From Opitutia bacterium (lineage in GTDB: Bacteria > Verrucomicrobiota > Verrucomicrobiia > Opitutales > Opitutaceae): DNA of 64,000 nucleotides. The notes under the pieces were generated by a model, which worked only from the letters and a program-made list of their open reading frames with translations, was not told the DNA's origin and searched no databases. Positions 47,755 to 55,778 of the stretch are shown piece after piece. How positions within the stretch are numbered: the first letter of the stretch is position 1; each line of letters opens with the position of its first letter. The stretch spans positions 372,001 to 436,000 of the forward strand of contig JACPIT010000009.1 of assembly GCA_016187945.1 (NCBI GenBank). The letters run 5' to 3'. The position numbers and the translations under genes were made by a program.

Positions 47755-50007
47755 GTGCGGAAGCGCACCGCCCACGCTACGATGGTTCCGCGCTCCGAAA
47801 TTTCCGCCTGTCGCCCTGCCGTCCGCCCACGCTCCGGTTTCCCGCGCGCACCGGAAATCCCCGTTGCCACCGAACCGCGCCTCTCCATCTGGCCCTCCAT
47901 CACCCTTTGCGCCACGGTGTGGCTCGCGGCAGAATTGCTGCTGCTGCTTTTCCGCCCTGGCTATCCGTTCACCATGCGCGGAGCGTTGGATAGCTGGATC
48001 TACGCCGGCTTCCAGTGGGACATCCGTGGCCAGATGCGGGAATTTGGTCAGACATACTACGCGTCGCGCGTCGCCCTCTTCCTGCCCGGCGCGATCCTGC
48101 ACGCAATGCTGCCGGTGACCGCTGCGACGGTAGCCTACAAGCTGCTCTTCTCCGCGGGCACCACGGCCGCATGGGCGTTTGTCGCGCGACGGATCGTCGG
48201 GTGGCGGGCGGCATTGTTCGCGAGCGGTGTCGGACCGTTGATACCGGTGTTCATTTTCACGCGACACAACGACTATATGGATCTTGGCGTCGTGCTCTAC
48301 GGCTCGCTGGCGCTCGCCTGCGTCGTCGGGGTGTGGCGCTCGCCACGACCGCGGCTCTGGCGCATGGCCCTCGGAGCGAGCGGCGCGGCGATGATCGACT
48401 CGAACCTGAGTTCGGCGCTCATTGTAGGCCCCGGCATCGGCGTCGTCTATTTCCTGCTCGTGCCCGAGCGTCTCACGGGGCGCGTGGTCGCCCTGACCGA
48501 CTGCATCGCCGGCGCCGCGCTGACGCTGGGTCTCCTCTCCGCTGCCAGCGCCTGGGCAGGCGGTCCGCCGTGGGTGCTTGGCACGCAGATCAAAGCGCTA
48601 TTCTGGATCGGCGGCCTGAATCAAAATCCCTGGGCACCGAACGGCTGGGCCTGGCTGCTTGCCGCCGTGTGGCTGCTGCTCCCGTTCGCGGCGCTGGCTT
48701 GGGGTGCCGTCGTGGTGCACACGCTACCCGCCCCTGACCGCCTCGCGTCGCCGCTTCGCGCACTGACAGTCGGGCATGCGGTCTCGCTCGGATTGGCGAC
48801 GTTGCTTGAATGGCGAGGGATGGGTGTGCTGTTTCACTGGTTCTACGCCGTATTCCAACTGCCGCTGACGATACCGGTGCTCATCGTGTGCGCGACAACT
48901 CGTTCGCCCGCGCGCATCGACGCCACTGTATTCGCCGGGCTCGCCGTGCTGGCGGCGCCGATCGCCTCGATCAATCTCTCGCCGCAATTCGGACATTTGT
49001 GCCGCCTCCTGCACTGGCCCGGCTCGCCAAACAACTTCAGCCTCGTGCTCGGTCTCGTCACGCTGCTCGCGATCCTCGTCACTGCTCCGCGTCGCCGCGC
49101 CGGCCACGAAGGCGAAGCCCTCGCGATCGCCCTCGTGCTGTGCACGGTGCCATGGGGGTTCCACACGACCGAACCGCAGCACCGGCTCGCCGATCGGCAA
49201 GTGCTGGCACACGACGCGTTTCAATTTCTCAACACTCACTTCGCGCCGGATTCCTACCGCCTGTGGCTTGACGCGGCACAGCCGGATGGTCGCGCGCTCA
49301 GTTCGACGAAACTCTACGGCTATCGCCTGCTCACCGCGCGGCCGTTCCCCGAGCGCGGTCCCGACGAAACGACCGGACGGACGGTGATCGTGCCGACGCT
49401 CCTGGGGGGCGGTGAAAGAATCCTCGCGATCGTCCGTCAGCGTTGGCCGCGCGCTAATGCGCATGGCGCCCGCATCCTCTCGCTGCACGGCCCGTCCGGA
49501 CTGGGTTTCGATTTCGTCTGCTTCTCGCTCGTGGAGCCTGTTCCCGACCCCGAAGCGCCGGACGCCATGCCCGCGACGCGTCTCATACACCTGCGTCATC
49601 GTCGCGGCGATTCCTACGCCTCGCATCTCCAGCAAAGCATCTACGGCAGCAGTTCCAATACTTTGGAATTTGCGGCCGCCGCACCGCAATTTACACGCAC
49701 CACGTCCGGCGATCACCTCGCCACCGACTTCATTGCACTTCCGCCGTGCGCCGGGCCCGCAGCGCCACGAGAGCTGACGCTCGTCATCGTCACCGATCAC
49801 AGTGCGGAGGCCTTCTGCGTTGTGCAAACTGACGGCTATCGCGATGCCGTGCGCGTGCCGCTCAATTTTGCGGGTCGGAAATTTTTCCCGGTAAAACTCC
49901 CCGCCGAATCCCGCAGCCTTCGGGTGTATTTCGGCAGCGAGGTCGATGCCCCCGTGGCATTGCCCATCGAGGTGAACGTCTATGAAACCACTCCACCCGC
50001 AGTCTGA
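47755..50007 (+). CDS. large polytopic membrane protein, unknown function
   Basis: A 750-residue protein with ten or more membrane segments (SITLCATVWLAAELLLLLF, VLYGSLALACVVGVW, WLLAAVWLLLPFAALAWGAV) over residues 45-440 and a soluble C-terminal part of 300 residues that ends in a beta-rich piece (SLRVYFGSEVDAPVALPIEV). The layout fits the GT-C family of polyprenyl-linked glycosyltransferases, but no DxD-like family motif is firm. The start is uncertain: the ATG at 47782 (MVPRSEIS) is as good as 47755. The 169 bases before it show nothing I can support. It overlaps the next gene by 26 bases. Confidence 0.68.
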   Translation: MRKRTAHATMVPRSEISACRPAVRPRSGFPRAPEIPVATEPRLSIWPSITLCATVWLAAELLLLLFRPGYPFTMRGALDSWIYAGFQWDIRGQMREFGQTYYASRVALFLPGAILHAMLPVTAATVAYKLLFSAGTTAAWAFVARRIVGWRAALFASGVGPLIPVFIFTRHNDYMDLGVVLYGSLALACVVGVWRSPRPRLWRMALGASGAAMIDSNLSSALIVGPGIGVVYFLLVPERLTGRVVALTDCIAGAALTLGLLSAASAWAGGPPWVLGTQIKALFWIGGLNQNPWAPNGWAWLLAAVWLLLPFAALAWGAVVVHTLPAPDRLASPLRALTVGHAVSLGLATLLEWRGMGVLFHWFYAVFQLPLTIPVLIVCATTRSPARIDATVFAGLAVLAAPIASINLSPQFGHLCRLLHWPGSPNNFSLVLGLVTLLAILVTAPRRRAGHEGEALAIALVLCTVPWGFHTTEPQHRLADRQVLAHDAFQFLNTHFAPDSYRLWLDAAQPDGRALSSTKLYGYRLLTARPFPERGPDETTGRTVIVPTLLGGGERILAIVRQRWPRANAHGARILSLHGPSGLGFDFVCFSLVEPVPDPEAPDAMPATRLIHLRHRRGDSYASHLQQSIYGSSSNTLEFAAAAPQFTRTTSGDHLATDFIALPPCAGPAAPRELTLVIVTDHSAEAFCVVQTDGYRDAVRVPLNFAGRKFFPVKLPAESRSLRVYFGSEVDAPVALPIEVNVYETTPPAV

Positions 50008-50863
50008 GCGCGTTCCGCCAGCGACGGACGGTCGGTGGCATCCACCATCGGATCGACTGGTCTGCGGGAGCGATGGCGTCTGGCGCAGTCGCGCGCGATC
50101 ACCGATCTCCTATCCGGCGGAGGCAAACGACGCCTTCCTCACGATCGAGGAAAGCAGTTACTGGTTCCGCCACCGGATGGCCTGCCTGCGCGCGTTGCTG
50201 AAGCGCCTGCCGCCCGCCGGAGATTTCTACGACATCGGCGGCGGCAACGGATTCGTCGCCGCCGGCTTGGATGCAGCGGGCTATCCCAGCGTGCTCGTCG
50301 AGCCCGGTTCCGGCGCCATCAACGCCGCCCGGCGGGGCGTGCGCCGGATCGTGCAAGCGACGCTGCAGGATGCCGCCTTTCGTCCGCACGCGCTCGCGGC
50401 CGCGGGTGCACTCGACGTGATCGAACATGTCGAACATGATGTGAAATTCCTCCGCCTTGTCCGCGAACGACTGCGGCCGGGCGGCCGCTTCTACTGCACC
50501 GTGCCGGCGGCGCCGGCACTGTGGTCCCACGAAGACGAACGCGCCGGACACTTCCGGCGTTACCGTGCGGACACGCTCTCCGGCGCATTGCGGCGCGCAA
50601 GCTTCGAGGTCGAGTTCGTTTCGCCGTTTTTCACCTGGCTGGTCGCGCCGGTATTTTTCTGTCGTGCGTTGCCGTCGCGATTGCACCGCGGCACCGTGTC
50701 GACGACCGACTGGTCCGCGGGTGCGCCGGCTCGCGATCATAGCCCGCCAGCGGCACTCGCGCCCTTCGTCGCGCGCGTGCACGCGTGGGAGCTGCGTCGA
50801 CTCCAGAGCGGTCGCGCGCTGCCGTTCGGCACGAGCTTGATCGCAGTCGCCCGCGCATTTTGA
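49982..50863 (+). CDS. SAM-dependent methyltransferase
   Basis: A 293-residue class I methyltransferase with an N-terminal part of about 60 residues rich in aromatic residues (LTIEESSYWFRHRMACLRAL), typical of polysaccharide-cluster methyltransferases. Motif I is GDFYDIGGGNGFVAAGLD, motif IV AAGALDVIEHVEHDVKF, and LRPGGRFYCTVPAAPALWS follows. DEDERAGHFRRY-like HEDERAGHFRRYRADTL is a known pattern of this subgroup. It starts 26 bases inside the end of the preceding membrane-protein gene. Confidence 0.83.
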   Translation: MKPLHPQSERVPPATDGRWHPPSDRLVCGSDGVWRSRARSPISYPAEANDAFLTIEESSYWFRHRMACLRALLKRLPPAGDFYDIGGGNGFVAAGLDAAGYPSVLVEPGSGAINAARRGVRRIVQATLQDAAFRPHALAAAGALDVIEHVEHDVKFLRLVRERLRPGGRFYCTVPAAPALWSHEDERAGHFRRYRADTLSGALRRASFEVEFVSPFFTWLVAPVFFCRALPSRLHRGTVSTTDWSAGAPARDHSPPAALAPFVARVHAWELRRLQSGRALPFGTSLIAVARAF

Positions 50864-50997
50864 CCGGAAATTTTCCGAGGGTTGCCTGCTCGTTTCTCCG
50901 GATGCCCTGACCGGGAACCGGGGCGTGCGCACACCATTGCGCGGTCCGCTGCGTCGCGGAAGCATCCCGAGGCCACGCGCGCCATCCTCAGAATCCC

Positions 50998-52896
50998 ATG
51001 CGCACCGCCTCCCACCGTCCGCGCGTTGAAGTTTCCCACGCCTCCGACTCCACGTCTGCGCTTGTCCAAGGGAAAAAACCTCCGGTGCCGCGGCTGTCGG
51101 TCGTGACGGCGTCGCGGAACGACGACCACGGCGGCGATCCGCTGGTGCGCACGCAGCTTTTCATCAACGCGCTCGCGTTCCTCGCCGAGAAATACTGCGT
51201 GTCGGTCGAGATCGTGATGGTCGATTGGAATCCCGTCGCCGGCCGCCCCGGACTCGCCGGCGTGCTGCAACTCCCGGCCGGCAGCTCATTCTGCACCGGA
51301 CGAGTGATAACCGTGCCGGCGGAGCTGCACCGGCGCTTCAAATACAGCGAGAACCTGGCGTTCTACCAAATGATCGCGAAGAACGCCGGCATCCGCCGCG
51401 CGCGCGGCGATTTCGTGCTCTCGACGAACATCGACATTCTTTTCTCCGAGGATCTGTTCCGCCTCATGACGACCTCCGAGCTGCGGCCGGATCGGCATTA
51501 TCGCGTAGACCGCATCGACATCGCGCCCGGCTTGCCGGTGACGAGTTCGCTCGCCGAAATCCTCGCGCACACGCGCACCCCTCCGATCCGCGCCAACCGC
51601 CGCTTCGCGCCCGCGCCGCTGCTCGAGTTGGCCGGCAGCCGCATCTCCGCGCCCAGCGAATGGAAATCGCTGCGCTTGCCCGGGCACGTCCGCTGCCGCG
51701 CACTCGACGACGGGCTCGCCATCGAGGTCGATCGCGATGCGCCGATGTCGGATCTGCACACGAACGCGTGCGGCGATTTCGCGCTGATGTCGCGCGAGGC
51801 CTGGCACGAGCAGCGCGGCTACCCGGAGTTCGAGGCGTTCTCGTTCAACATCGACAGCATCGGCCTGCTCCAATCGCACTACGGCGGTTTCACCGAGGTG
51901 TCGCTGCTGCCGCCGTTCGCCGCGTTTCACCTCGAACACAGTCTCGGCTCCGGCTGGACGCCGGAAGGCGAGAAGAAACTTTTTCAACGCCTGGACGAGC
52001 GCCGCATCCTGAATCCCGACTGGCGTTTTCTGAACTCGCTCGTCGAACACCTGCGCGCTGCGCCGGGACTGACGGTGATGAACCGCGAGCATTGGGGCCT
52101 CGCGGGTTTCGATTTGCCGGAGGAGCCGTTGTTCGTCGGTCGCACGTTTTCGTCGCCGCCGCATCCGCGTCCGCGCGCGACGCCGTGGCCGGATTTACCC
52201 GCGTGCGCCCTCCGTCCGGAATTCGACCTCGATCGCTGGGCGCTGTGGGAGGAGCGGCGCGAGCGCGCGACCGAAGAGCGCCGCCGCCGCGCCGCGGAGG
52301 AGCGCGCGGACGCCGAGGCGCGCCGTCGTGCGGACGCCGAAGCCGCAGCCGCCGAAGCCGCAGCGCGTGCGGCGGAGGCCTCCGCCGCGGAACAAGCCGC
52401 GCGCGTGCGGGCCGACTCCGAGGAAGCAGCGCGGCGAGCGGGCCCGCCGCGCGTGCACGTTTTCGCAGGAGCGCCGCATTTCATTCAGGTGTTCTGGCCC
52501 GACACCGACGGCAACTACTCGGAACGCAACGCAATCACGGTCGAGAGCCCGCTGGATGGGCGTCGCAAATTCCACTTCGCGCTTCCCCCGTGCGCACCGG
52601 GCAGCGAGCTGCGTTTCGATCCGACGTCGCTGTCGGGATTCGTGGAGGTGCATTCGCTCGAGATCTTCGGCGCGACGAGCGGCGACTCGCTGTGGTCGAC
52701 GCGCGAAAACGGCGCCGCTGAGCTGCGCGTCGCGGGCACCGCGCTCATCCTGCGCGATGCCGGCGAGGATGTCGCGTTGCGTCTTTTCGTGACTGGCAAC
52801 GATCCGCAAATCCTGTTGCCAAGCGAAGCGGTCTGGCGCGTCGAACCGCTTTTCCTCGTGGCGGAGTTGTCCTTCTTTCCGCACCTCGCGTCGTAG
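50998..52896 (+). CDS. GT-A type glycosyltransferase-like protein with coiled-coil and beta-rich C-terminus
   Basis: A 632-residue protein. Residues 30-380 form a GT-A like domain: [40 protein letters not shown] and RRARGDFVLSTNIDILFSED. A Glu/Arg/Ala coiled coil follows near 420-470 (TEERRRRAAEERADAEARRR), then about 150 beta-rich residues. The N-terminal 350 residues are closely related to those of the 971-residue protein starting at 59158, with shared [16 protein letters not shown], [13 protein letters not shown] and [16 protein letters not shown]. The two are paralogues that end differently. The donor and acceptor are unknown. Confidence 0.75.
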   Translation: MRTASHRPRVEVSHASDSTSALVQGKKPPVPRLSVVTASRNDDHGGDPLVRTQLFINALAFLAEKYCVSVEIVMVDWNPVAGRPGLAGVLQLPAGSSFCTGRVITVPAELHRRFKYSENLAFYQMIAKNAGIRRARGDFVLSTNIDILFSEDLFRLMTTSELRPDRHYRVDRIDIAPGLPVTSSLAEILAHTRTPPIRANRRFAPAPLLELAGSRISAPSEWKSLRLPGHVRCRALDDGLAIEVDRDAPMSDLHTNACGDFALMSREAWHEQRGYPEFEAFSFNIDSIGLLQSHYGGFTEVSLLPPFAAFHLEHSLGSGWTPEGEKKLFQRLDERRILNPDWRFLNSLVEHLRAAPGLTVMNREHWGLAGFDLPEEPLFVGRTFSSPPHPRPRATPWPDLPACALRPEFDLDRWALWEERRERATEERRRRAAEERADAEARRRADAEAAAAEAAARAAEASAAEQAARVRADSEEAARRAGPPRVHVFAGAPHFIQVFWPDTDGNYSERNAITVESPLDGRRKFHFALPPCAPGSELRFDPTSLSGFVEVHSLEIFGATSGDSLWSTRENGAAELRVAGTALILRDAGEDVALRLFVTGNDPQILLPSEAVWRVEPLFLVAELSFFPHLAS

Positions 52897-53035
52897 TTTT
52901 CCGGAAGGGGCGAAATCGTTGCGCTTTGAGTTAAGCGCATCGGGAGATACGCGCCGAGCGACGCTCTCGGTCATTTACGTTGAATTGCGGAGTGCTCGTC
53001 GCTCCAATTTCGCGACCACTGAGCGTCGTTTCCGC

Positions 53036-54595
53036 ATGCCCTCATTCAAATCCGACAGCAGCTTCTTCCATAAAATCGCGATGGGCGCGGTTGGTTCGCA
53101 GGCGGTCAAGCGAGACATGACCGAGCAGGGACATGCCATCGTCGAACTGGAGCGAGGCAGTCTCGACGCCAAGATATGGAAAGACCCGAAGCGGAAACGG
53201 GTCCGAATCCCGGACTTGGTTTGCACCTGTTGTGGACAGCGAGTTGAAGTGCGAGCCAAGTCGGAACCAAAGATCAGCATGAGCCACAGCCCAACCATCC
53301 CCGAACGGCGGTGGGACTACGGGATGGTCTCCAACGACTGGATCGCGATTCCGATTTGCCGCAAACAGCTTCCCGACGACGACCGTGCCGACCACTGGAC
53401 GAGGGGAATGTTGGTCCACGAAACGTCTTACTGGCATGAGAAGGAGTGGGTCCGATGGCAGCCGCAGGGAACGGTCAACTATTTCACCGTGGACGCGTTT
53501 CGCGCCGTCACGCCTGACCAGACTGAGCGAAAGGGAGTGGAAGAAGGCGCCGAAACCACGCTCACGTGGCGCGCCTGTTTCGCACCCATCACCGGCAGAG
53601 TCCAAAACATCTCCGGTGCCTTCATCACCATCGCAGCGAACGACGGAAAAAGAAAGCGCGCCGGCTGGCAGGACATGGCGCTGCACGTTCGCCGAGGGGA
53701 TTCGGTAATCGCGAACCAAGTTATCGCATGCAAGGCGGTTCCGATTCCGACTGAAGATCGCACGTGTCGGGGCGGACTCACCGCGCAAAACATCGCCGCG
53801 CTTCTTCGCGCTCCCCAATTACCAGTTCGATTTGCGGGCGTGAAACTCGCTCGCATTAAACGTCTGCAAACGCTGGCCGGAGAGATTCGGGCGATCGCAG
53901 ATAGCCCCGACGAAGACATTTACGTGCGCCTCGAGGCCAAGGCCTATCTGTGCGGCGTGCTCGGGGACGACGTCGCCAGGGCGTTCGGTCCCGCGCTCTC
54001 GGCGTTGGACAAACCCGATCAGCTCGAAGCAATTATTGCGATCGGCGAGATCGGAAACGAGTCCGCCGCCACGGTCCTCGCGGAAGTCCTCGGCGACTCG
54101 CGGAAGGACTATTTTCTCCGCGCGGCAGCCGCCTATTGTTTGGGTCGACTGGGCGAATTCCCGGTCGCTCGTCGGGCGCTCGTAAACGCGTTTTCCACCC
54201 AATCCCACCAGGTGCGGGAAGATGCGCTGATCGCCTTGGCGGACGCAGGATTCGGCGCGCTGACAGAACTGTTCGCGGGACTGGTGCAGCGCGAAGCGGC
54301 CGACATCCAAGCCGGGTGTGCGGAGGCGATACGGTGGCTCGCGCGGCGTTCCAATCCGGCGGACGTCGCCGCAAGAATCGCGCCCGAATTGGCGAACGCG
54401 GTCAGCAACGAAAACCGGACTGCTCTAGCGGTGTGGCTCAGCGGGCAGCTCTCTCCGGAGATCATGCGCCCCGCGCTCGGGGCCATCCTCGACACGGATG
54501 CGCGCCTCGCCTACACGCTGACGGTCGCGTGGGCGTTCGCCCAATCGTGGATCGCACCGCTTCACGACGGTTTCACCCCACCCTCACGAGCATGA
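53036..54595 (+). CDS. putative restriction endonuclease with HEAT-like repeats
   Basis: A 519-residue protein that overlaps a DNA methyltransferase gene by ATGA. The N-terminal 90 residues look like a PD-(D/E)xK nuclease: a helix with MGAVGSQAVKRDMTEQGHAI, then Pro59-Asp60 in RVRIPDLVCTCCGQ, and the E-x-x-x-K stretch VEVRAKSE with Glu71 and Lys75. The usual D/E-x-K is thus shifted or altered. CTCCG may belong to a zinc site. Residues about 290-460 are alpha-helical repeats of HEAT type (AIIAIGEIGNESAATVLAEV, AAAAYCLGRLGEFPVARRAL). The pairing with a methyltransferase supports a restriction-modification system. Nuclease activity is inference. Confidence 0.55.
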   Translation: MPSFKSDSSFFHKIAMGAVGSQAVKRDMTEQGHAIVELERGSLDAKIWKDPKRKRVRIPDLVCTCCGQRVEVRAKSEPKISMSHSPTIPERRWDYGMVSNDWIAIPICRKQLPDDDRADHWTRGMLVHETSYWHEKEWVRWQPQGTVNYFTVDAFRAVTPDQTERKGVEEGAETTLTWRACFAPITGRVQNISGAFITIAANDGKRKRAGWQDMALHVRRGDSVIANQVIACKAVPIPTEDRTCRGGLTAQNIAALLRAPQLPVRFAGVKLARIKRLQTLAGEIRAIADSPDEDIYVRLEAKAYLCGVLGDDVARAFGPALSALDKPDQLEAIIAIGEIGNESAATVLAEVLGDSRKDYFLRAAAAYCLGRLGEFPVARRALVNAFSTQSHQVREDALIALADAGFGALTELFAGLVQREAADIQAGCAEAIRWLARRSNPADVAARIAPELANAVSNENRTALAVWLSGQLSPEIMRPALGAILDTDARLAYTLTVAWAFAQSWIAPLHDGFTPPSRA

Positions 54596-55623
54596 GATTG
54601 CTTGAGCATATTCCCCATGCGGATCGAGTTTATCGGACGGCGCTCGGCGCGCAGGTCTGCAACGACAGTCGAAAGACCCTCGCACAATTGCCCGAAAACT
54701 CCGTCGACTTAATCGTCACCTCGCCTCCGTTCGCGCTCTTGCGGGAGAAAGAATACGGCAACGAATCTCAGAACGCCTATGTCGAATGGATCCACACTTT
54801 CGGCGTCGCGGTGCAGCGGGTGCTGAAACCCACAGGATCGTTTGTCCTGGATCTCGGCGGTGCCTACGAGCGGGGAAAGCCGGTGCGGAGCCTCTACCAA
54901 TTTCGCGTTTTGATCGACCTGTGCGACAACGTCGGCTTCCGGCTCGCAGAAGAGTTCTACTGTCACAATCCCGCCAAACTCCCATCGCCGATCGAGTGGG
55001 TGAACAAGCGCAAGATTCGCGCGAAGGATTCGGTAAACACCCTGTGGTGGCTGTCGAAAACCGATTGGCCAAAGGCCAACGTGAGCCGGGTGTTGGCCCC
55101 CTATTCGGAGCGGATGAAGAAGCTCATCGAAAATCCCGAAAAATTCTACAAACCCAAAGGTCGCCCGTCCGGTCACGACATCTCCAAGGGCTTCGGCACC
55201 GACAACGGCGGCGCGATTCCCTCGAACCTGCTACAGTATCCGAACACCGAGGCGACTTCCGCCTATCTGCGCCGATGCAAGTCGATCGCCCGCGAAGGCC
55301 ACCCGGCACGATTCCCCGCCGACCTTCCGAGTTTCTTCGTGAAGTTTCTCACGGACCCTGGCGACGTGGTGCTCGACATCTTCAGCGGATCGAACACCAC
55401 CGGCCGCGTCTGCGAAGACCTCGGGCGCGAATGGCTGAGCATCGAGGAACGACGCGATTACGCGGCACTCTCAGTGGTGCGTTTCACGAGCGAAGATCTG
55501 AGCCCCGAGAGGTTACGCGCGCTGGTGGAGCAAATCGAAGGTGGCGGATGCCACGATGTTCCCCTTCGTCCCCCGCAGACAAACTTGCCGGTGGACGGCG
55601 GAGAAATCGCCCTGCTTCTATAA
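54592..55623 (+). CDS. site-specific DNA methyltransferase, amino-methyl type (probably N4-cytosine)
   Basis: A 343-residue DNA methyltransferase. The catalytic motif IV is TSPPF (residues 43-47, in DLIVTSPPFALL) and the SAM-binding motif I is VVLDIFSGSNTTGRV, located after it. This order is that of the beta class of amino-methyltransferases. S-P-P-[FY] with this order is usual for N4-cytosine enzymes, but N6-adenine cannot be excluded. The target-recognition part lies between (about 130-260). The start overlaps the putative endonuclease (ATGA), as in type II systems. Confidence 0.88.
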   Translation: MRLLEHIPHADRVYRTALGAQVCNDSRKTLAQLPENSVDLIVTSPPFALLREKEYGNESQNAYVEWIHTFGVAVQRVLKPTGSFVLDLGGAYERGKPVRSLYQFRVLIDLCDNVGFRLAEEFYCHNPAKLPSPIEWVNKRKIRAKDSVNTLWWLSKTDWPKANVSRVLAPYSERMKKLIENPEKFYKPKGRPSGHDISKGFGTDNGGAIPSNLLQYPNTEATSAYLRRCKSIAREGHPARFPADLPSFFVKFLTDPGDVVLDIFSGSNTTGRVCEDLGREWLSIEERRDYAALSVVRFTSEDLSPERLRALVEQIEGGGCHDVPLRPPQTNLPVDGGEIALLL

Positions 55624-55712
55624 TAGCAGGAAGCCGTCATATCGCGCGATCGGAACTGAAGGCGTCCGCGACGAACCGACGACGAGGGACGGCGAGGTGA
55701 GCGAACGCGAAG

Positions 55713-55746
55713 AGCCCCGGCTCGCGGGTGGCGCGGGCGCGGGGCT
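55713..55746 (-). terminator. weak possible terminator of the FG-GAP gene
   Basis: AGCCCCG and CGGGGCT form a seven-base stem about 33 bases past the FG-GAP stop on the minus strand. The loop is long (20) and no T tract follows, so a Rho-independent role is doubtful. Confidence 0.2.
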
Positions 55747-55778
55747 GGGTTCGGAGAGACTGGCGCGAAGCGCTCCGC

